A stretch of 5,578 nt of DNA, taken from the NCBI GenBank assembly GCA_007127655.1, contig SKYX01000029.1, positions 1 to 5,578 of the forward strand, read 5' to 3'. Every line of letters starts with the position of its first letter. The stretch's first letter is position 1. The DNA is from Desulfonatronum sp. (GTDB lineage: Bacteria; Desulfobacterota; Desulfovibrionia; Desulfovibrionales; Desulfonatronaceae). Shown here one piece after another: positions 5,438-5,578 of this stretch. Made by a program: the position numbers and the translations under genes. A model generated the notes under the pieces. It did not search any database. It was not told the DNA's origin and was given only the letters and a program-made list of their open reading frames with translations.

Positions 5438-5578
5438 TTAGGTGCTCGGCTTCTCGGCCAGTTGCTTGAATTCCTCGGGGTCGACCTTGTCCACGTCGCC
5501 GATCTCCTCCTTGAGGACGTGCTTGATGTAATTGACCTGGATGATGCGCAGGGTCATCAAGGCGAAGCTGATGGGAAA
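5438..5578 (-). CDS. dctQ: TRAP transporter small permease, DctQ type, C-terminal fragment
   Basis: Only the last 46 codons and the TAA stop (5440-5438) are inside the window; the gene begins beyond base 5578. The visible peptide opens with FPISFALMTLRIIQVNYIKH, the end of a hydrophobic span followed by basic residues. This is how the fourth membrane segment of DctQ proteins usually ends. A charged cytoplasmic tail, with KEEIGDVDKVDPEEF, follows. DctQ anchors and couples the periplasmic binding protein to the large permease. It ends 12 bases before the dctM ATG, and the dctM ribosome binding site lies in that gap, so the two are almost certainly co-transcribed and translationally close. A dctP gene would be expected further right, outside the window. 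Identification rests mostly on position next to dctM plus the short hydrophobic motif. Confidence 0.82.
   Translation of the reverse strand, partial: FPISFALMTLRIIQVNYIKHVLKEEIGDVDKVDPEEFKQLAEKPST

Overview
The window looks like chromosome from an anaerobic, GC-rich Gram-negative bacterium. A sulfate- or sulfite-reducing deltaproteobacterium of the Desulfovibrionales type fits best. This rests on gene content only: a tungsten-type aldehyde:ferredoxin oxidoreductase (AOR), a TRAP transporter and a sulfur-amino-acid lyase side by side. No taxonomic marker gene is present, so the assignment is an inference.

Every gene I can support lies on the minus strand, so transcription runs from the right edge to the left. 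In that order they are: the 3' end of a TRAP small permease (5578-5438, cut by the edge); the TRAP large permease (5425-4142); a RidA-type enamine deaminase (4104-3724); a PLP-dependent lyase of the D-cysteine desulfhydrase / L-cysteate sulfo-lyase family (3545-2538); AOR (2393-534); a small MoaD/ThiS-like protein ending in Gly-Gly (445-170); and the first 17 codons of an aspartate/glutamate racemase family protein (53-1, cut by the edge). The long plus-strand reading frames opposite these genes are antisense shadows.

The first four genes make biochemical sense together. The TRAP system would import a small anionic substrate. The PLP enzyme would eliminate a sulfur leaving group (sulfide from D-cysteine, or sulfite from L-cysteate) and release 2-aminoacrylate. 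RidA would hydrolyse that reactive enamine/imine to pyruvate and ammonia. Cysteate is the sulfonate analogue of aspartate, so an Asp/Glu-racemase-family gene in the same run is suggestive, and sulfite released inside a sulfite reducer would serve as an electron acceptor. The AOR plus MoaD-like pair forms a second module, probably an aldehyde (or other carbonyl) oxidoreductase and a sulfur carrier linked to its pterin cofactor. Its link to the lyase module is inference from synteny alone.

The intergenic spaces are short (12 to 178 bases). They contain a perfect 9-bp inverted repeat ahead of the MoaD-like gene, a degenerate heptamer repeat and a G8 tract just after aor, a TTCCGTG repeat between ridA and the lyase gene, and a small hairpin over the dctM stop codon. 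I see no tRNA, rRNA, CRISPR array, insertion sequence or convincing rho-independent terminator.
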